Source: Shumkonia mesophila (lineage in GTDB: Bacteria; Pseudomonadota; Alphaproteobacteria; Rhodospirillales; Shumkoniaceae). Taken from it: 64,000 bases of DNA. Position 1 is the stretch's first letter. Each line of letters opens with the position of its first letter. Position numbers and translations under genes: made by a program. Shown here piece after piece: positions 17,049 through 25,205 of the stretch. Location: contig NZ_JAOTID010000006.1 in NCBI RefSeq assembly GCF_026163695.1, positions 186,001-250,000 on the forward strand, given 5' to 3'. Below the pieces are notes generated by a model, which ran no database searches, had not been told where the DNA came from, and was given only the letters and a program-made list of their open reading frames with translations.

Positions 17049-17184
17049 GAAAGAGTTCTCCCTTGCGTTATCGGTTCGAACCGGTGGGTTCAGGCGTTAT
17101 GGATTTTTTTATTGGGGCCGCGGCCAGGCGGGCGTTCCTTTTTCTTCCGCACGGCAGCGGCCCAAGGACGTTTCGTAGGGCGAG

Positions 17185-18357
17185 CTATTCCTTCTGCAGA
17201 TAGTCCATGGCGGCCTGGATGCCGCCCTTGTTGTGGGGGACGCCGGCCAGGCCGAGACCCATTTCCACACCGGCCAGGGTACCGCAGAGCGAGAGATCGT
17301 TGAAATCCCCCAGATGCCCGATGCGGAAGACCTTGCCTTGCAGCTTGCTAAGGCCGTTGCCCAGGGACATGTTGAAGTTCTCGAGCACCACCTTGCGGAA
17401 AGCGTCGGCGTTATGCCCGTCGGGCAGACGCACGGCGGTCAGCACGCCGCTGTATTCGCGCTCGTCCAGGCACTGGATCTCCAGGCCCCAGGCCCTGACC
17501 GCGCGCCGCGTCGCCTCGCCGTGCCGGGCGTGGCGGGCGAAGACGTTCTCCATCCCCTCCTCCGTCAGCATGGCGATGGCCTCGCGCAGGCCATAGAGCA
17601 GGTTGGTGGCCGGGGTGTAGGGGAAGTAGCCGGTCTTGTTCGGGTTCAGCATCGCCTCCCAGCGCCAGTAGGAGCGCGGGAAACCGCCCTTCTCCGCCAC
17701 TTTGATCGCCTTCTCGGAAAGGGCGTTGAAGCCGAGGCCGGGGGGCAGCATCAGGCCCTTCTGCGAACAGGCGACGGTGACGTCGACGCCCCATTCGTCA
17801 TGCCGGTAATCGAGCGAAGCCAGCGACGAGATGGTGTCGACGAACAAGAGCGCCGGGTGCTTGGCGCGATCCATCGCCTTGCGCACCTCGCCGATGCGCG
17901 ACGTCACGCCGGTGGAAGTTTCATTGTGGACGCAGCACACCGCCTTGATGGTGTGGGCGCGATCCTCGGCGAGAGTCTTCTCGACGACCTCGGGATCGAC
18001 GCCGTGGCGCCAGTCGCCGGGAACGAACTGCGCGTCCAGGCCCAGGCGCGTCGCCATCTCGTGCCACAGGGTGGCGAAGTGGCCGGTTTCGAACATCAGA
18101 ACCTTGTCGCCCGGCTGCAGGGTGTTGCTCAGCGCCGCCTCCCAGGCCCCGGTGCCCGACGACGGATAGACGATCACCGGTCCGGCGCATTTGAAGATGG
18201 GCTTCAGACCTTCGAGGATGTCTCGCGCCATGCGGCCGAATTCCGGGCCACGGTGGTCCATCGTCGGTTTCGCCATCGCGTGCAGGATGCGATCCGGAAC
18301 GTTCGTCGGCCCCGGAATCTGCAGGAAGTGGCGGCCGGCCTGGTAGGTGTTGAGCAT
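17185..18357 (-). CDS. Class V aminotransferase (serine/alanine- or ureidoglycine-glyoxylate)
   Basis: PLP enzyme that transfers an amino group to glyoxylate, giving glycine. 390 residues. Motifs: FLQIPGPTNVPDRIL at the N-terminus, YPSSGTGAWEAAL, FVDTISSLAS (PLP-binding Asp) and the Schiff-base lysine in CSQKGLMLPPG (K200). The Ser-rather-than-Gly segments and length resemble serine-glyoxylate aminotransferase of methylotrophs. The purine-pathway enzyme ureidoglycine-glyoxylate aminotransferase (PucG) is of the same family and fits the nearby ureidoglycolate lyase. Sequence alone does not decide. It is first gene of the minus-strand operon, divergent from the dehydrogenase. Confidence 0.85.
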   Translation of the reverse strand: MLNTYQAGRHFLQIPGPTNVPDRILHAMAKPTMDHRGPEFGRMARDILEGLKPIFKCAGPVIVYPSSGTGAWEAALSNTLQPGDKVLMFETGHFATLWHEMATRLGLDAQFVPGDWRHGVDPEVVEKTLAEDRAHTIKAVCCVHNETSTGVTSRIGEVRKAMDRAKHPALLFVDTISSLASLDYRHDEWGVDVTVACSQKGLMLPPGLGFNALSEKAIKVAEKGGFPRSYWRWEAMLNPNKTGYFPYTPATNLLYGLREAIAMLTEEGMENVFARHARHGEATRRAVRAWGLEIQCLDEREYSGVLTAVRLPDGHNADAFRKVVLENFNMSLGNGLSKLQGKVFRIGHLGDFNDLSLCGTLAGVEMGLGLAGVPHNKGGIQAAMDYLQKE

Positions 18358-18666
18358 GCGTTAAACCCCCAAAGGATGAAGACGGTCGGGTTGCCAAGGG
18401 CCGAGGCGATACGGCGGCATGTTCGCCATTCCCTCTTTCTTGGACCCAAGCATGAATTATGAATGCATACTTTCCTGGGGATGGCAAGCGAGGATTTTCA
18501 AGATTTATCTCGTTTTGAAATTGAAATTATGAAGTTACAATGGGTTAACAAAAAATTTCCGGAATCGACTTGGCCCCGAAAATCGTGTACGAATAATGAA
18601 TGCAAAAAAATTCTTCATCAAGACGTTTGCCTGGGGCGATCCGGCAGCGCTAATGTGGCCCCGCCC
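18358..18666. promoter_or_regulatory. Divergent promoter region, aminotransferase/TRAP operon vs dehydrogenase-GntR
   Basis: 309 bp between two oppositely directed genes. Bases 18448-18625 are strongly AT-rich compared with the surroundings and contain several short palindromic patches (ATGCAT at 18462-18467, CGTGTACG at 18586-18593). The frame is open upstream of the dehydrogenase start, but the translation is Lys/Asn/Ile-rich and unlike any domain, so it is read as regulatory DNA. It is the likely binding area for the GntR regulator encoded at 21608-22300. Confidence 0.5.
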
Positions 18667-21600
18667 ATGAAAGCGAACGTCAACAGGAATCGGGTTGGAG
18701 ACAGCGCGCTGGCGGCGCGGTTGCGCCGCGAGATCGAGGGCGAGGTGCTGTTCGACGCCTTCTCGCGCGGCCGCTACAGCACCGACGCCTCGATCTACCA
18801 GATCGAGCCGGTCGGCGTCGTCGTGCCGAAGACCGAGGCCGACGTCGTTGCCGTCCTCCAGATCGCCGCCGACGAGGGCGTGCCGGTGGTACCCCGCGGC
18901 GGCGGCTCGTCGCAAAACGGCCAGGCCATCGGCCAGGCCCTGCTCGTCGACTTCACCAAGCACATCAACGCCGTCCTCGACTTCTCGCCGGAAGGCCGCA
19001 CGGTCACCGTCCAGCCGGGCATCGTGCTGGATGTCCTGAACGCCCGGCTCAAGAAGGGCGGCCTGCATTTCGCGGTCGATCCCTCGACCTCCAGCCGGGC
19101 CACCATCGGCGGCATGGCCGGCAACAACAGCTCGGGCGCCCATTCGCTGCGCTACGGCCTGATGGCCGACAACGTGCTGGCCATCGACGCGCTGTTGGCC
19201 GACGGCCGCAAGCTGCACTTCGAGGACCTGCCGGCCGACCTCGACGCCCCCGGCGTGCCGGCCGGCCTGCGCGACGTGCTGGCCCCGCTGTGCCGCCTGG
19301 CCCACGACGAAGCCGAGGAAATCGAGCGCCGGTTCCCCAAGGTGCAGCGCCGCGTCGGCGGCTACAACATCGACGCGCTGACCCCCGGCGACAAGCCGTT
19401 CGCCTCGCGCGCGGCGCGCCTGCTGGTCGGCTCGGAAGGCACGCTGGCCTGCTCGACGGCGCTCAAGCTCAAGCTGCATCCCCTCCCCAGGCACAAGGTG
19501 GTGGGGGTCTGCCATTTCCCGACCTTCTATCGGGCGATGGAGTCGACCCGTCACATCGTCGCCCTCGACCCCTACGCGGTGGAGTTGATCGATCGCACGA
19601 TGATCGGGCTGGCCCGCGACATCCCGCTGTTCCGCCCGACGGTGGAGAAATTCGTCAAGGGCGACCCGGCCGCCGTGCTGGTGGTCGAATTCGCCGCCGA
19701 CGACGCCGAGGCGCCGCTGCGTCAGCTGCGCCAACTCTGCGAGTTGATGGGCGATCTCGGCTTCCCGGATGCCGTGGTGGAAGCCCTCGATCCGGCCTTT
19801 CAGAATGCCATCTCGACGGTGCGCAAGGCCGGCCTGAACATCATGATGTCGATGAAGGGGGACGGCAAACCGATCTCGTTCATCGAGGACTGCGCGGTGC
19901 CGCTGACCGACTTGGCGGAATACACCGACCGCCTGACCCGGGTGTTCGAGAAGCACGGCACGCGCGGCACCTGGTATGCCCACGCCTCGGTCGGCTGCCT
20001 GCACGTCCGCCCGGTGCTCAACTTGAAGCAGGACCTGGGCGCCAAGGCCATGCGCGCCATTGCCGAAGAAGCCTTCGCGCTGGTCCGCGAATACAAGGGC
20101 TCGCATTCCGGCGAGCACGGCGACGGCATCTCGCGCTCGGAATTCCACGAGGCGATGTTCGGCCCGCGCATGGTCAAGGCCTTCGAGACGGTCAAGGACA
20201 CCTTCGATCCCTCCAACCTGTTCAATCCCGGCAAGATCGTGCGGGCGCCGAAAATGGACGACCGCGCCCTTTTCCGCTTCAAGCCCGGCTACGGCGAATT
20301 GCCCATCCAAACCGGGCTGGACTGGTCGGAATGGGGCGGTTTCGCCGGCGCCACCGAGATGTGCAACAACAACGGCGCCTGCCGGAAGCTCGACGTCGAC
20401 GTCATGTGCCCGTCGTTCCGCGCGACGCGCGACGAGAAGCACCTGACGCGCGGCCGGGCCAACACCTTGCGCCTGGCCCTGACCGGCCAGCTCGGCCCCG
20501 AGGCGCTGACGTCCGACGAAATGTACGAGACCATGCAGCTCTGCGTCAGCTGCAAGGGCTGCAAGCGGGAATGCCCGACCGGCGTCGACATGGCCCGCAT
20601 GAAGATCGAGTTCCTGTACCAGTACGCCAAACGCCACGGCCTCAAGCTGCGCGAACGGCTGGTCGCCTTCCTGCCGCGCTATGCCGGGCTGGCCTCGCGC
20701 CTGGCCTTTTTCATGAACCTGCGCGACCGGCTGCCGGGCGCCGCCTGGCTCGGCGAAAAGACGCTGGGCTTCAGCCGCAAGCGCACCCTGCCGGCCTGGC
20801 AGGGCAGCCCGTTCCTGCCCCGGGAAACCGCCTTCGGGCCCTCCGACGGCCGCCCGGTGGTGCTGCTGGGCGACACCTTCAACATCTACTTCGAGCCGGG
20901 GAACCTGAAGGACGCGCTGGACGTTCTGGTGGCCGGCGGCTATCGCGTGCATGTGGCGAAACCCGCCGACGGCGGCCGGCCGCTGTGCTGCGGGCGCACC
21001 TTCCTGTCGGCCGGGCTGATCGACGAGGCCAAGGCCGAAGCCCGGCGGATGATCGATTCGCTCACGCCCTTCGTCGGAAAGGGCATGCCGGTGATCGGCT
21101 TGGAGCCTTCGTGCCTGTTGACGCTGCGCGACGAGTTCAAGGCCATGATCCCCGGCCCCGACACCGACGCCCTGGCCGCCTTGGCCGTCACCTTCGAGGA
21201 ATTCCTGGCCGCCGAGAGCGCCGCCGGCAGGCTCCGCCTGCCGCTGAAATCCATGGAGGGGCGGCGGGCCCTGCTGCACGGCCACTGCCACCAGAAGGCT
21301 TTCGCCCTGATGCCGACGGTCGAGAAGGCGCTGAAACTCATTCCCGGCCTGACGGTCGAAACCGTGTCGACGAGCTGCTGCGGCATGGCCGGCGCCTTCG
21401 GCTATAACGCCGCGACCTACGACGTTTCGATGAAGATGGCCGAGGAGGCCCTGCTGCCCGCCGTGCGGGCGGCCGGCGAAGACGTGATCATCGTCGCCGA
21501 CGGTACCAGCTGCCGACACCAGATCCACGACGGAACCCGGCGTGACGCCCATCATGTGGCGAGCGTGCTCAAAAGCGCGCTGGAAATCCCGAATGGATAA
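18667..21600 (+). CDS. FAD/Fe-S 2-hydroxyacid dehydrogenase (GlcD-GlcF-like fusion)
   Basis: Large single-chain flavoprotein, 977 residues, of the FAD-linked oxidase plus iron-sulfur family, whose members oxidise glycolate, D-lactate or D-2-hydroxyglutarate. N-terminal FAD domain (about 40-270) has VPRGGGSSQNGQAIG and SSRATIGGMAGNNSSGAHS; the FAD-oxidase C domain ends with HSGEHGDG (about 480). Two 4Fe-4S sites follow: MCNNNGACRK...MCPS (from C566) and CVSCKGCKRECPTG (from C626). Two CCG domains (CCGRTFLSAG near 774, SCCGMAGAFG near 903) complete it. It would reduce the quinone pool. Beside a glyoxylate aminotransferase, glycolate-to-glyoxylate oxidation is the simplest proposal. ATG 18667 is chosen because homology begins there. 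Confidence 0.85.
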   Translation: MKANVNRNRVGDSALAARLRREIEGEVLFDAFSRGRYSTDASIYQIEPVGVVVPKTEADVVAVLQIAADEGVPVVPRGGGSSQNGQAIGQALLVDFTKHINAVLDFSPEGRTVTVQPGIVLDVLNARLKKGGLHFAVDPSTSSRATIGGMAGNNSSGAHSLRYGLMADNVLAIDALLADGRKLHFEDLPADLDAPGVPAGLRDVLAPLCRLAHDEAEEIERRFPKVQRRVGGYNIDALTPGDKPFASRAARLLVGSEGTLACSTALKLKLHPLPRHKVVGVCHFPTFYRAMESTRHIVALDPYAVELIDRTMIGLARDIPLFRPTVEKFVKGDPAAVLVVEFAADDAEAPLRQLRQLCELMGDLGFPDAVVEALDPAFQNAISTVRKAGLNIMMSMKGDGKPISFIEDCAVPLTDLAEYTDRLTRVFEKHGTRGTWYAHASVGCLHVRPVLNLKQDLGAKAMRAIAEEAFALVREYKGSHSGEHGDGISRSEFHEAMFGPRMVKAFETVKDTFDPSNLFNPGKIVRAPKMDDRALFRFKPGYGELPIQTGLDWSEWGGFAGATEMCNNNGACRKLDVDVMCPSFRATRDEKHLTRGRANTLRLALTGQLGPEALTSDEMYETMQLCVSCKGCKRECPTGVDMARMKIEFLYQYAKRHGLKLRERLVAFLPRYAGLASRLAFFMNLRDRLPGAAWLGEKTLGFSRKRTLPAWQGSPFLPRETAFGPSDGRPVVLLGDTFNIYFEPGNLKDALDVLVAGGYRVHVAKPADGGRPLCCGRTFLSAGLIDEAKAEARRMIDSLTPFVGKGMPVIGLEPSCLLTLRDEFKAMIPGPDTDALAALAVTFEEFLAAESAAGRLRLPLKSMEGRRALLHGHCHQKAFALMPTVEKALKLIPGLTVETVSTSCCGMAGAFGYNAATYDVSMKMAEEALLPAVRAAGEDVIIVADGTSCRHQIHDGTRRDAHHVASVLKSALEIPNG

Positions 21601-21607
21601 GGAGAGA

Positions 21608-22300
21608 ATGCCGACCGCCATGCCCGAACCCATCACACGCAGATCCCTGCACGACGAAGTGGTCAGCCGGTTGCGCGACCTCATCGTCGAAGGCGAGTTC
21701 CGCCCCGGCACGCGCATCAACGAGCGCCTGCTGTGCGAGCGCTTCGCCATTTCCCGCACGCCGCTGCGCGAGGCCCTGAAGGTCCTGGCCTCCGAGGGGC
21801 TGGTCGAGCTGACGCCCAACCGCGGCGCCACGGTGGCCGAGTTCACGCTCAGCGACGTCGAGGAGATGTTCCCGGTCATGGGGGCGCTGGAGGCCCTGGC
21901 CGGCGAACTGGCCTGCCAGCGCATCACCGAGGCCGAGCTGGCCGAGATCCGGGCGCTGCACTACCAGATGGTGGTGCACTTCCAGAAGGGCGAGCTGCCG
22001 GAATATTTCCACCTCAACCAGGCCATCCACGAGGCCATGCTGGCGGCGGCGCGCAACCCGACGCTGTCCAACATCTTCCGCAGCCTGTCGGGACGGGTCA
22101 GCCCGGCCCGTTTCCGCGCCAACATGTCCCGGGCCCGCTGGACCCGCGCGGTCGAGGAACACGAGAAGATCCTGAAGGCGCTGGAGGCCCGCAACGGCCC
22201 GCTGCTGGCTTCCCTTCTCAAGGAGCACCTGTCGAACAAGGGCGAAACCGTGAGGGAAGCGATGTTCGCCACCGAAAGTGTCCGCGAAGCGGTCGGCTGA
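21608..22300 (+). CDS. GntR family regulator, FCD subfamily
   Basis: Transcription factor of 230 residues: a winged helix-turn-helix (about 10-75; SLHDEVVSRLRDLIVEGEF, ERLLCERFAISRTPLREAL) and an all-helical FCD ligand domain (about 85-220) with the metal/carboxylate-binding pattern FHLNQAIHEAM and VEEHEKILKAL. FCD regulators usually sense organic acids such as lactate, glycolate or pyruvate. The gene starts 7 bp after the dehydrogenase stop (AAGGAG just upstream), so the two are co-transcribed. It probably controls both arms of the divergent cluster. Confidence 0.88.
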   Translation: MPTAMPEPITRRSLHDEVVSRLRDLIVEGEFRPGTRINERLLCERFAISRTPLREALKVLASEGLVELTPNRGATVAEFTLSDVEEMFPVMGALEALAGELACQRITEAELAEIRALHYQMVVHFQKGELPEYFHLNQAIHEAMLAAARNPTLSNIFRSLSGRVSPARFRANMSRARWTRAVEEHEKILKALEARNGPLLASLLKEHLSNKGETVREAMFATESVREAVG

Positions 22301-22322
22301 CGGGAAAGAAGAGGCCCGAACC

Positions 22323-22559
22323 TCAGGCCGCCCAGGGGCAGCCGCCCTCCTGACCGCAGGTCGCGCAGGGCGCCGCCGGGGCGGCCTTTTCGTTGCCGGA
22401 ACTGACGCGGGGCGCCATGATGGCCTTGGCCACGTCGCCATTGCCGCATTGCGGGCAGCGAAGCTCTCCGGCTTTCGCCTTGGCCTCGTACTCGCCGCCC
22501 GAGGCGAACCATTCGTCGAATACGTGGCCCTTGGCGCAGCGCAGGCTGAAGACGATCAT
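22323..22559 (-). CDS. Short DUF1178 family zinc-ribbon-like protein
   Basis: A 78-residue protein matching the start of DUF1178 proteins: CAKGHVFDEWF, then a CPQCGN knuckle and KAIMAPRVSS. Typical members run to about 140-150 residues with a long acidic C-terminal half; here the protein instead ends in a second Cys cluster, CATCGQEGGCPWAA. The upstream AAGGAAG supports ATG 22559. Two CxxC pairs suggest a single zinc site. Function unknown. It is convergent with the GntR gene and lies downstream of the thioredoxin gene on the same strand. Confidence 0.75.
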   Translation of the reverse strand: MIVFSLRCAKGHVFDEWFASGGEYEAKAKAGELRCPQCGNGDVAKAIMAPRVSSGNEKAAPAAPCATCGQEGGCPWAA

Positions 22560-22619
22560 CGTGGACTTCCTTGCAGGTCAGAATGCGCCGGGAATGTAAG
22601 GCGAGAAGACCGCCAAAGC

Positions 22620-22762
22620 AACCGCTCGGCATTCCCTCTCTGCCCCTTGGGGGCGGAGGGCCGGGGTGAGGTGGGGATTTCCAGAAGCGTCGAGAACCAC
22701 CTCTCCCTCCCGCGCCTGCGGCGCGGGCCCCTCCCTCTCCCCCGAAGGCGGAGAGGGAAAAT
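22620..22762. repeat. GC-rich intergenic palindromic repeat (CCTCTCCC type)
   Basis: A block of mirror-like C-rich and G-rich tracts: CCCTCTCTGCCCCTTGGGGGCGGAGGG-like, then CCACCTCTCCCTCCCGCGCCTGCGGCGCGGGCCCCTCCC with a strong CCCGCGCC-TGC-GGCGCGGG hairpin, and CTCTCCCCCGAAGGCGGAGAGGG. Such elements are common between genes in high-GC Proteobacteria and act as transcript 3'-end structures. No coding potential seen. Confidence 0.6.
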
Positions 22763-22768
22763 GGGTGC

Positions 22769-23167
22769 TCACCGCTCGTTGGAAGGCTCGCCGGCCTCTT
22801 CGGCCTTGGCGTTCTCCTCAGCGATGGCGGTCCTGACCTCGTCCATGTCGAGGTCCTTGACCCGGGCGATCACCTGTTCCAGCGTCGATTCCGGCAGCGC
22901 GCCGGCCTGATTGAACAGCAGCACCTTCTCGCGGAAGATGGCCAGCGTCGGAATCGAGCGGATGCCGAACTGCGCCGCGATCTCCTGCTCGGCCTCGGTA
23001 TCCACCTTGGCGAAGATGACGTCGGGGTGCTTTTCCGAAACCTTTTCGAAAACCGGCCCGAAGGTCCGGCAGGGCTGGCACCAGTCCGCCCAGAAATCGA
23101 TGAGAACGATGTCGTTCTCCAGGATGGTGTTCTCGAAATTCTCGGCAGTCATGGCAATCGTCGCCAT
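22769..23167 (-). CDS. Thioredoxin family protein
   Basis: A 132-residue thioredoxin with the active site WCQPC (C30, C33) in DFWADWCQPCRTFGP and the cis-Pro in RSIPTLAIF. Gln replaces the usual Gly in the CGPC motif, which would shift its redox potential. The C-terminal extension (about 108-132, EENAKAEEAGEPSNER) is acidic and likely disordered. There is no signal peptide, so it is cytoplasmic. ATG 23167 follows AGGAGAG. It reduces protein disulfides in principle; its partners are unknown. Confidence 0.9.
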   Translation of the reverse strand: MATIAMTAENFENTILENDIVLIDFWADWCQPCRTFGPVFEKVSEKHPDVIFAKVDTEAEQEIAAQFGIRSIPTLAIFREKVLLFNQAGALPESTLEQVIARVKDLDMDEVRTAIAEENAKAEEAGEPSNER

Positions 23168-23438
23168 ACGTCTCTCCTGTCTGAGTTCGGACGGATTGAC
23201 ATTTCCTTCGCCGCCGGAAGCGCCAAGCCGCCGGCCGGCCGGTTTGCGACGCGCATCATCAATCAACGCCCATCCATAGGCATTTTTCAAACTTAAGAAG
23301 GCCGTCGTGCAAAAGCAAACATCAACGCCACAGCGGTCTCAAAAAGTCCGCCGTGCCAGGAGCGCCCGCGGGGTGGATTGCCGGCCGCCCCCGCCTATAT
23401 GATGCCGAACGACCGGGCAAGCCCGCTTGGGAGAAAGC

Positions 23439-24527
23439 ATGCCGCGCATCACCGCCGTCTATCGCGTCGCCAGCACCGCCCGGGACATCGAGGCCCGGGC
23501 CCGGGCCATCGCCGTCGAGCAGAGCGTCGAGATGCCGCTCTCCGCCATCGCCGACAAGGCCGTGCTGGCCGACATCGTCGGCGCCGTCGAGGGGATCGAG
23601 GAGATCGGCGACGGCGCCTTCCGGGTGCGGATCGGCTTGGCCGTCGCCACCACCGGGCCGGAGCCCGGCCAGTTGATCAACATGCTGTTCGGCAACACCT
23701 CGATCCACGACGACGTCGCGCTGGAAGATGCCATCCTTCCGCCCGACGTCACCGCCGCCTTCGGCGGGCCGAACCTCGGGCTGGCCGGCCTCAGGGCGCG
23801 TTGCGGTGCCGCCACGCGGGCCATGACCTGCTCGGCCTTGAAGCCCCAGGGCCTGGCGCCCGAGGGCTTGGCCCGGCTTGCCGCCCGCATGGCCGAGGGC
23901 GGCATCGACTTCATCAAGGACGACCACGGCCTGGCCGACCAGGCCTATAGCCCCTACCCCCTTCGGGTGGCGGCGGTGGCCGCCGCCGTGCGCGCCGTGG
24001 GCGGGCCGACCCGCTATCTGCCCAGCCTGTCGGGACACCTGGAGAGCATGCGCGCCCAAGTCCGCCTGGCCTTGGACGAGGGACTGGACGGCGTGCTGGT
24101 GACGCCGATGATCGCTGGACTGTCCACCTTCCACGCGCTGACCCGCGAATTTCCCGAGGTCGCCTTCATGACCCATCCGGCGATGGCCGGGGCGGCCGGC
24201 ATCGCGCCCCCCTTCCTGCTGGGCACGCTGTTTCGCCTCTTGGGGGCCGACGCCACCGTCTTTCCCAACCACGGCGGCCGCTTCGGCTATTCCCCGGAAA
24301 CCTGCCGGGATTTGGCCGGGGCCGCCCGTCGGCCGTGGCCGGGAGTCAGGCCCTGCGTGCCGGTGCCGGCCGGCGGCATGACGCTGGACCGGGTCGACGA
24401 AATCCTCGATTTCTATGGAAACGACACCATGTTGCTGATCGGCGGCAACCTGCTGGCGGCGGGCGACGGGCTGGCCGCCGGGGCCACCGCTTTCACCCGC
24501 CGGGTCGCCCGCCACGCCGGCACCTAG
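23439..24527 (+). CDS. RuBisCO-like protein (form IV), probable 5-methylthioribulose-1-P isomerase
   Basis: 362-residue member of the RuBisCO large-subunit superfamily. The barrel motifs align: ALKPQGL (K135, equivalent of the catalytic Lys175) and GGIDFIKDDHG (K160, the lysine carbamylated in RuBisCO, with D162). The RuBisCO Glu after KDD is His163 here, and the second Lys of KPK is Gln, so carboxylation is not expected. In Rhodospirillum rubrum a similar protein isomerises 5-methylthioribulose-1-phosphate to 1-methylthioxylulose-5-phosphate in the MTA-isoprenoid shunt. The next gene is a cupin and the third a sulfhydrylase, as that pathway requires. ATG 23439 has GGGAGA just upstream. Confidence 0.88.
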   Translation: MPRITAVYRVASTARDIEARARAIAVEQSVEMPLSAIADKAVLADIVGAVEGIEEIGDGAFRVRIGLAVATTGPEPGQLINMLFGNTSIHDDVALEDAILPPDVTAAFGGPNLGLAGLRARCGAATRAMTCSALKPQGLAPEGLARLAARMAEGGIDFIKDDHGLADQAYSPYPLRVAAVAAAVRAVGGPTRYLPSLSGHLESMRAQVRLALDEGLDGVLVTPMIAGLSTFHALTREFPEVAFMTHPAMAGAAGIAPPFLLGTLFRLLGADATVFPNHGGRFGYSPETCRDLAGAARRPWPGVRPCVPVPAGGMTLDRVDEILDFYGNDTMLLIGGNLLAAGDGLAAGATAFTRRVARHAGT

Positions 24528-24540
24528 GATAGGGACGCCC

Positions 24541-25002
24541 ATGGATTCAAAGACCGCCGTTCGCGAAGCGTTGGCCGGCTGCCGCTGGCAGGATGTCGAC
24601 GTGCTGGCCTACAAGGAGAATGGCGCCGCTCCCTTCAAGGCGATCACCCGCCAGGTGCTGTTCGCCGAGCCGGAACTCGCCTGCGAGCTGCGCTATTTCG
24701 AGATGGCGGCCGGCGGCCATTCGACGCTGGAGCGCCACGAGCACGCCCACGGCGTGATGATCCTGAGGGGTCACGGCACCTGCCTGGTCGGCGGCCAGGT
24801 GCGCGCGGTGAAGGCGCACGACCTGGTGGCCATCCCGCCGATGGCCTGGCACCAGTTCCGGGCAAGTGCCGGAGAGCCGATGGGCTTCCTCTGCATGGTC
24901 AACGCGAAACGCGATAAGCCGCAGCTGCCGACGGCCGAGGACCTGGCCGCGTTGAGGCGCGACCCCGCGGTGGCCACCTTTCTCGACGGCCAATTCCGGT
25001 GA
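24541..25002 (+). CDS. Cupin protein, probable methylthioxylulose-5-phosphate methylsulfurylase
   Basis: A 153-residue single-domain cupin. Metal-binding residues lie in GGHSTLERHEHAHGVMILRG (His cluster at about residues 60-70) and the second motif IPPMAWHQFRA. The gene begins 13 bp after the RuBisCO-like gene with an AGGGA site, so they are co-translated. In R. rubrum the matching cupin releases methanethiol from 1-methylthioxylulose-5-phosphate and yields deoxyxylulose-5-phosphate for isoprenoids. The specific call rests on this neighbourhood; the sequence alone shows only a metal-binding cupin. Confidence 0.78.
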   Translation: MDSKTAVREALAGCRWQDVDVLAYKENGAAPFKAITRQVLFAEPELACELRYFEMAAGGHSTLERHEHAHGVMILRGHGTCLVGGQVRAVKAHDLVAIPPMAWHQFRASAGEPMGFLCMVNAKRDKPQLPTAEDLAALRRDPAVATFLDGQFR

Positions 25003-25024
25003 CAGGCATAGTGCCCTTTTAAAT

Positions 25025-25112
25025 CGTCATGGCCGGACTTGTTCCGGCCATCCACGCCTTTCTTTCGGTGCTTGTGAAGACGTGGATGCCCGCATCAAGT
25101 GCGGGCATGACG
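25025..25112. repeat. Intergenic mosaic palindrome (GTCAT...ATCCACG type), copy 1
   Basis: Hairpin ATGGCCGGA...TCCGGCCAT (25029-25051), a C/T-rich spacer, and hairpin ATGCCCGCA...TGCGGGCAT (25086-25108). The flanks CGTCAT/ATCCACG and CGTGGAT/ATGACG make the whole element a large inverted repeat. The same design recurs at four other places in the window. Confidence 0.8.
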
Positions 25113-25205
25113 AAAAAAGCATCTGTCGCCACATTATGGCCCCCTTGCCCCGATGGCCGGGCGGATTCATGATGCGCCGGCCCATTGCATCACCGGATGA
25201 CCGCC

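Noticed and set aside
17049-17184. Terminator between the aminotransferase and dctP genes
   Set aside because: A GGGCCGC/GCGGCCC pairing exists but is followed by A-rich, not T-rich, sequence on the transcribed strand.
18463-18666. Upstream extension of the dehydrogenase to ATG 18463
   Set aside because: The added 68 residues come from AT-rich promoter DNA, match nothing in the family, and homology begins at ATG 18667.
18535-21927. An 1130-codon minus-strand frame opposite the FAD/Fe-S dehydrogenase
   Set aside because: Composition is typical of antisense to GC-rich coding DNA and no motif is visible; the plus strand carries all FAD and Fe-S motifs.
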